From: Pseudorhodobacter sp. MZDSW-24AT
Lineage (GTDB): Bacteria; Pseudomonadota; Alphaproteobacteria; Rhodobacterales; Rhodobacteraceae
Length of the DNA: 64,000 nt
Reading direction: 5' to 3'
Assembly (NCBI RefSeq): GCF_002794355.1
Contig: NZ_PGOI01000013.1
Span: 124,001 to 188,000 of the forward strand
Below are positions 60,794-64,000 of the stretch, piece by piece (the stretch's first letter is position 1; every line of letters begins with the position of its first letter). The position numbers and the translations under genes are program-made. The notes under the pieces are model-generated. The model did not search any database, was not told the origin of the DNA, and saw only the letters and a program-made list of their open reading frames with translations.

Positions 60794-61738
60794 ATGAACC
60801 GTTTGATTGATCTTGCCCGGCACGTGCCGACGTCAGAGGCCGCTTTGACGATCGCCTATACACCGATCCGGCTGACGCTGCCGAACCGTCAGGCTCTGGA
60901 GCTTCGGCTGACCGCACCGGCCTTTGGCCGTGATCTTCCCATCCTTTTGTTTTCGCATGGCTATGGTCCGTCGCTCTCTCTTCCGTCCAAGGATGGCTAT
61001 GCGCCGCTTGTCCAGTTTTGGGCAGAGCGGGGCTTTGCCGTCATCCAGTCGACCCATGCCAGTTCCCGGATCGGCGGGTTGGGGCAGGATGGTGCTGACG
61101 CGCCCTTTTACTGGCGCGAAAGAGTGGCAGAGATGCGCGCGATCCTTGATCGGCTGCACGAGGTGGAGGTGCAGGCCCCTGCGGTGGCGGGACGCCTGAA
61201 CCATGACCGGATCGCGGTGGCGGGGCATTCGTTCGGCGGGCACACAGCCGCGCTTTTGCTTGGGGCCCGGTTGGGTGGAGAGGATTTTTCCGATCCGCGG
61301 ATCAGGGGAGCCGTGCTGTTGGCCGCACCGGGGCGGGGCGGGAAAGACCTGACACCGGAAAGTGCTGCGAGCTTTCCGTTTTTTGATGTGGACTTCAGCC
61401 CCATCAAAAATCCGATCCTTGTGGTCTGCGGTGCCACCGACAATCCTCATTTCACGGCGCGCGGTCCCGAGTGGCATGCGGATGCGTTTACCGATGCGCC
61501 GGGGGCAAATGCCCTTCTGACGATTGCGAGCGTGGGTCATGGCCTTGGGGGCATCGCCGGACTGGATGCAAAAGAGACAGAGGCCGAAATTCCCGACGCG
61601 CTTGAGGCGACGCGACGTCTGTCGCTGGCATGGCTTTACAAAACCTTGGGCTTTGACACAGGCCTGTGGGAAACAGCACGTTCTGTCCTGAATGGTGTTG
61701 GGGCCGATTTGGCTGTTCTGGTGGAAAAGGCGAAATAG
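60794..61738 (+). CDS. Alpha/beta hydrolase, platelet-activating-factor-acetylhydrolase/dienelactone-like
   Basis: 314 residues from the ATG at 60794. Oxyanion region LLFSHGYGPS and the nucleophile elbow AVAGHSFGGHTAALLLG are clear; Asp in VVCGATDNPH and His in ASVGHGLGG are candidates for the triad. No signal peptide, so likely cytoplasmic. Substrate unknown; the fold fits esters or lactones. It follows the SDR gene across a hairpin. Confidence 0.85.
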   Translation: MNRLIDLARHVPTSEAALTIAYTPIRLTLPNRQALELRLTAPAFGRDLPILLFSHGYGPSLSLPSKDGYAPLVQFWAERGFAVIQSTHASSRIGGLGQDGADAPFYWRERVAEMRAILDRLHEVEVQAPAVAGRLNHDRIAVAGHSFGGHTAALLLGARLGGEDFSDPRIRGAVLLAAPGRGGKDLTPESAASFPFFDVDFSPIKNPILVVCGATDNPHFTARGPEWHADAFTDAPGANALLTIASVGHGLGGIAGLDAKETEAEIPDALEATRRLSLAWLYKTLGFDTGLWETARSVLNGVGADLAVLVEKAK

Positions 61739-61803
61739 CCGGCCCCCCCTAGATTGGCACGTCCCCGCGCAGAGTGCCGACACCAGCACCGAGGAGAACA
61801 CCG

Positions 61804-62949
61804 ATGGCCCTTAACGTGATGCGCGCCCGTGGCGACGGGAAAGGCCCTGTCCGTCGTCGGCGTGCAGCCGAACTCTTGCCGGTCATGCGGCGGAGCATCG
61901 GCAAGATCGTGCGGATTCTGGTTGCCCTGTGCCTCACCACTTTGACTTCGCAGGTCAGCGCCCAAACAAAGGGGGCGACGGAAACAGAGGGGAGACAGGT
62001 CTTGCAGGAAGAACTGACAGCTTCGGGTCCGGCAGGCGCACTCAAGGGCACCCTGACCCTTCCTGATGACGGGGAAACGCTTCGCGGGAACACGCCGGCC
62101 TTCCTGATCGTGCCCGGCTCTGGGCCGACGGATCGCGATGGCAATTCGCCGCTGGGCATCGCGGCCGCGCCCTATAAACTGCTTGCCGAAGCCCTCGCCA
62201 GCCGGGGCTTTCCTTCGCTGCGCATCGACAAACGCGGTATGTTCGGGTCCAAAGACGCGGTTTCCAATCCGAATGATGTGACGATTGACCGTTATGGCGA
62301 TGATCTTGTTGCGTGGGCATCCGCGATACAGGCGCGGCTTCCTGCCGGGACGGGCGCACGCTGCATCATTCCCATCGGCCACAGCGAAGGCGGCCTTGTC
62401 GCGCTTGCCGCGGTGGGGCGTCTTCCAAATGCCTGTGGGATCATCTTGATCGCCAGCATTGGCCGACCCATGGATCAGGTGATTTCAGAGCAGTTGCGCG
62501 CCAATCCCGCGAACGCCCCCTTCCTTGCAGAAGCCGAAGCAGCCCTTGCAACGCTGAAGCAGGGCGAACGGGTTGACCAAAGCACCCTAAGCCCAGCGCT
62601 GCTGCCGCTGTTCGCGACAGAGGTTCAGGGCTTTTTGGTGGACACGATGTCTTATGACCCGGTGGAACTGGCCGCCACAACACAGGTGCCGATGCTGATT
62701 GTGCAAGGCCTGCGCGATATCCAAGTCACGCAGAAAGACGCGAGGATGCTTGCTGCGGCGGCACCCAAGGCCCAGCTTGCCCTGATCCCTGACGTCAATC
62801 ACGCGCTGAAGGTGGTGGAGACTGACGAGCTTTCCGCCAATCTGTCGACCTATGCCAACCCTGCCCTTCCGATCTCTTCCGCCGTTGTCGAGGTGATCGA
62901 ACGGTTCACGGCAGAGGTGATGGGGCGGCAGGCGAAGGAAATCGACTAA
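61804..62949 (+). CDS. Exported alpha/beta hydrolase
   Basis: 381 residues from the ATG at 61804 (GAGGAG upstream); a later ATG at 61885 would give a cleaner signal peptide. The hydrophobic stretch IVRILVALCLTTLTSQVSAQ is a signal peptide, so the enzyme is periplasmic or secreted. Motifs: IVPGSGPTDRDGN (oxyanion), IGHSEGGLVALAAV (nucleophile Ser) and PDVNHALK (His). It resembles the YqiA/BD-FAE-type esterases. A TetR gene converges on its end. Confidence 0.85.
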   Translation: MALNVMRARGDGKGPVRRRRAAELLPVMRRSIGKIVRILVALCLTTLTSQVSAQTKGATETEGRQVLQEELTASGPAGALKGTLTLPDDGETLRGNTPAFLIVPGSGPTDRDGNSPLGIAAAPYKLLAEALASRGFPSLRIDKRGMFGSKDAVSNPNDVTIDRYGDDLVAWASAIQARLPAGTGARCIIPIGHSEGGLVALAAVGRLPNACGIILIASIGRPMDQVISEQLRANPANAPFLAEAEAALATLKQGERVDQSTLSPALLPLFATEVQGFLVDTMSYDPVELAATTQVPMLIVQGLRDIQVTQKDARMLAAAAPKAQLALIPDVNHALKVVETDELSANLSTYANPALPISSAVVEVIERFTAEVMGRQAKEID

Positions 62950-62977
62950 GCGAGGCACAGGCCCTTTTCGCCAGAGC

Positions 62978-63601
62978 TTACCCAGCGGGAGCGGCGGCCT
63001 TCAAAGCCGCGACGATTGCGGCCGCTTCTGCCGCAAGGTGCCGTCGCGTCGGGGTGATCCCCAAAACCACCATGCGCCAGTACAGCGGTGCTGGCAGCAG
63101 ATCCAGCGCTAAGTCACGATCAAGGCTGTGCCCCAATTCCCCGCGCTGGATCGCACGGTCAAGGATGATCTGCGCCCGTTCCCTGCGCGCAAGAGCCACC
63201 TGCGTGTTGAGATCGCGCATCGGCGCGGAGCGCGCGGCCTCGGCATGCAGGTCTGGCAGGATGCGCCGGATCAGGGGGTGGCGGAACACAGCGCGCAAGC
63301 GCATCAGGAACGCCAGAACATCGGCCTCTAGGCTTCCATGATCTTCGGGCATGGCAATCGTCAGACCAAGCTCTGATACTGCCGCTTTTGCAAAATCATG
63401 ATGTGACGAAAAGCGACGATATATCGCCGCCTTGCCTGCTCCGGCCCGCGAGGCGACCCTTTCCAGACTGATGGCGGCGAAGCCCCGCTCCGCCCATTCG
63501 TCAAAAAAGGCGCGATAAAGGGCTTCGGTCAATTTGGCACTTGGCACGGCTGCGCCGGATGGCTTTCGTCCGGAATTTTGGATGGAACGGTTGCGTTTCA
63601 A
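62978..63601 (-). CDS. TetR/AcrR family regulator
   Basis: 207 residues. N-terminal helix-turn-helix: LYRAFFDEWAERGFAAISLERVASRAGAGKAAIYRRFSSHHDF, then a helical ligand domain. The start seems to be TTG at 63601, with AAGGG upstream on the minus strand; no ATG is near. It is divergent from an NTF2-like gene at 63658, across a palindrome at 63615-63646 that fits a TetR operator, implying autoregulation and control of the neighbour. Confidence 0.88.
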   Translation of the reverse strand: MKRNRSIQNSGRKPSGAAVPSAKLTEALYRAFFDEWAERGFAAISLERVASRAGAGKAAIYRRFSSHHDFAKAAVSELGLTIAMPEDHGSLEADVLAFLMRLRAVFRHPLIRRILPDLHAEAARSAPMRDLNTQVALARRERAQIILDRAIQRGELGHSLDRDLALDLLPAPLYWRMVVLGITPTRRHLAAEAAAIVAALKAAAPAG

Positions 63602-63614
63602 CGATTGCGCCCTT

Positions 63615-63646
63615 ATATGGTCGATACGTTACCGTATCATCCATAT
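63615..63646. promoter_or_regulatory. TetR operator-like palindrome
   Basis: A 32-base palindrome (13 of 16 pairs match): ATATGG and GATACG on the left, CGTATC and CCATAT on the right around a TTAC centre. It fills the gap between the TetR and NTF2-like starts. Confidence 0.65.
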
Positions 63647-63657
63647 GAGGTTTCACT

Positions 63658-64000
63658 ATGGCTGACAAGTTCGATCACTTTTCTGACCTTCTCTGCGCCG
63701 CTCTGGGTGAGCGGCTGCACCCCGCAGACAGCCTGCTTGGCATGTTTGCAGAGGATGTCATTTTCGAATTTCCCTATGCGCCCGATGGGCTTCCCAAACG
63801 ACTGGACGGGAGAGCGGCGCTTGCGGCGCACCTAGAGCGAATTGGCCCCTTGCTCAGCTTTGGCACGATGGAACTGGGCGATGTTCATGCGGCAGGCGAA
63901 ACGGTGATCTTTGAATTTGCCTGCGCAGGCGCGGGCGCCAAGACACGCGAGCCTTACAATCAAAGCTATATTTCCGTGGTCACGCTGCGCGACGGTCGTA
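63658..64000 (+). CDS. NTF2-like/SnoaL-like protein (partial, cut by window end)
   Basis: 114 codons are present from the ATG at 63658 (GAGG ten bases upstream); the gene continues past the window. The sequence MADKFDHFSDLLCAALGERL, then MFAEDVIFEFPYAPDGLPKRLDGRAALAAHL and SYISVVTLRDGR fits the nuclear-transport-factor-2-like fold used by small isomerases, cyclases and limonene-epoxide-hydrolase relatives. The promoter carries a TetR-type operator. Confidence 0.75.
   Translation, partial: MADKFDHFSDLLCAALGERLHPADSLLGMFAEDVIFEFPYAPDGLPKRLDGRAALAAHLERIGPLLSFGTMELGDVHAAGETVIFEFACAGAGAKTREPYNQSYISVVTLRDGR

Overview
The window is 64 kb of GC-rich chromosomal DNA from an alphaproteobacterium, almost certainly order Rhodobacterales (Rhodobacteraceae; Rhodobacter/Gemmobacter/Tabrizicola-like). 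This is inferred from protein style and gene neighbourhoods: nfuA-tsaB-rimI, a TauE/SafE gene coupled to a TIGR02186 gene, a stand-alone Hint-domain protein, a MerR-linked beta-oxidation cluster, a bcsN-bcsA-bcsB-bcsZ-TPR cellulose locus, and constant ATGA/TGATG start-stop overlaps. No rRNA, tRNA or CRISPR array was found. Both ends cut through genes: trpS at the left and an NTF2-like gene at the right.

Left third (1-25.5 kb) is mostly housekeeping and catabolism. It holds the trpS tail, a membrane protein of unknown function, a VOC protein, a YegD-type Hsp70 and a universal stress protein; nfuA-tsaB-rimI (Fe-S delivery, t6A synthesis, acetylation); a four-gene BMP-type nucleoside ABC importer followed by purine nucleoside phosphorylase; TauE/SafE plus TIGR02186; two thioesterases; two MerR regulators and a fatty-acid degradation set (acyl-CoA dehydrogenase, GST, thiolase, FadJ-type multifunctional enzyme); then a minus-strand run ybjN-like, proC, csaA-like and a 2-hydroxyacid dehydrogenase.

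Middle (25.9-53.9 kb). A 13-kb minus-strand block carries two diguanylate cyclases with intact GGEEF and RxxD sites, the cellulose synthase operon (bcsA has a PilZ domain) and an EAL phosphodiesterase with a degenerate GGDEF domain, so synthesis, sensing and breakdown of c-di-GMP sit beside their likely target. Then come a LysR regulator divergent from dabB-dabA (energy-coupled inorganic-carbon uptake), a HlyD plus two ABC-2 permeases with no ATPase gene, a succinate-semialdehyde-type dehydrogenase, an NADP-dependent oxidoreductase, and a radical-SAM/UdgX pair linked to DNA repair whose start codon lies inside a 23-bp dyad.

Right end (54-64 kb). After a two-domain rhodanese comes a graveyard of broken genes: a cysA fragment joined to a frameshifted serine recombinase fragment, a decayed IS5-family element, a truncated response regulator, and a CPBP protease gene with a frameshift and a nonsense codon. 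It is followed by intact accessory genes: a small lipoprotein, an AraC regulator divergent from an SDR, two alpha/beta hydrolases, and a TetR regulator divergent from an NTF2-like protein across a 32-bp operator-like palindrome.
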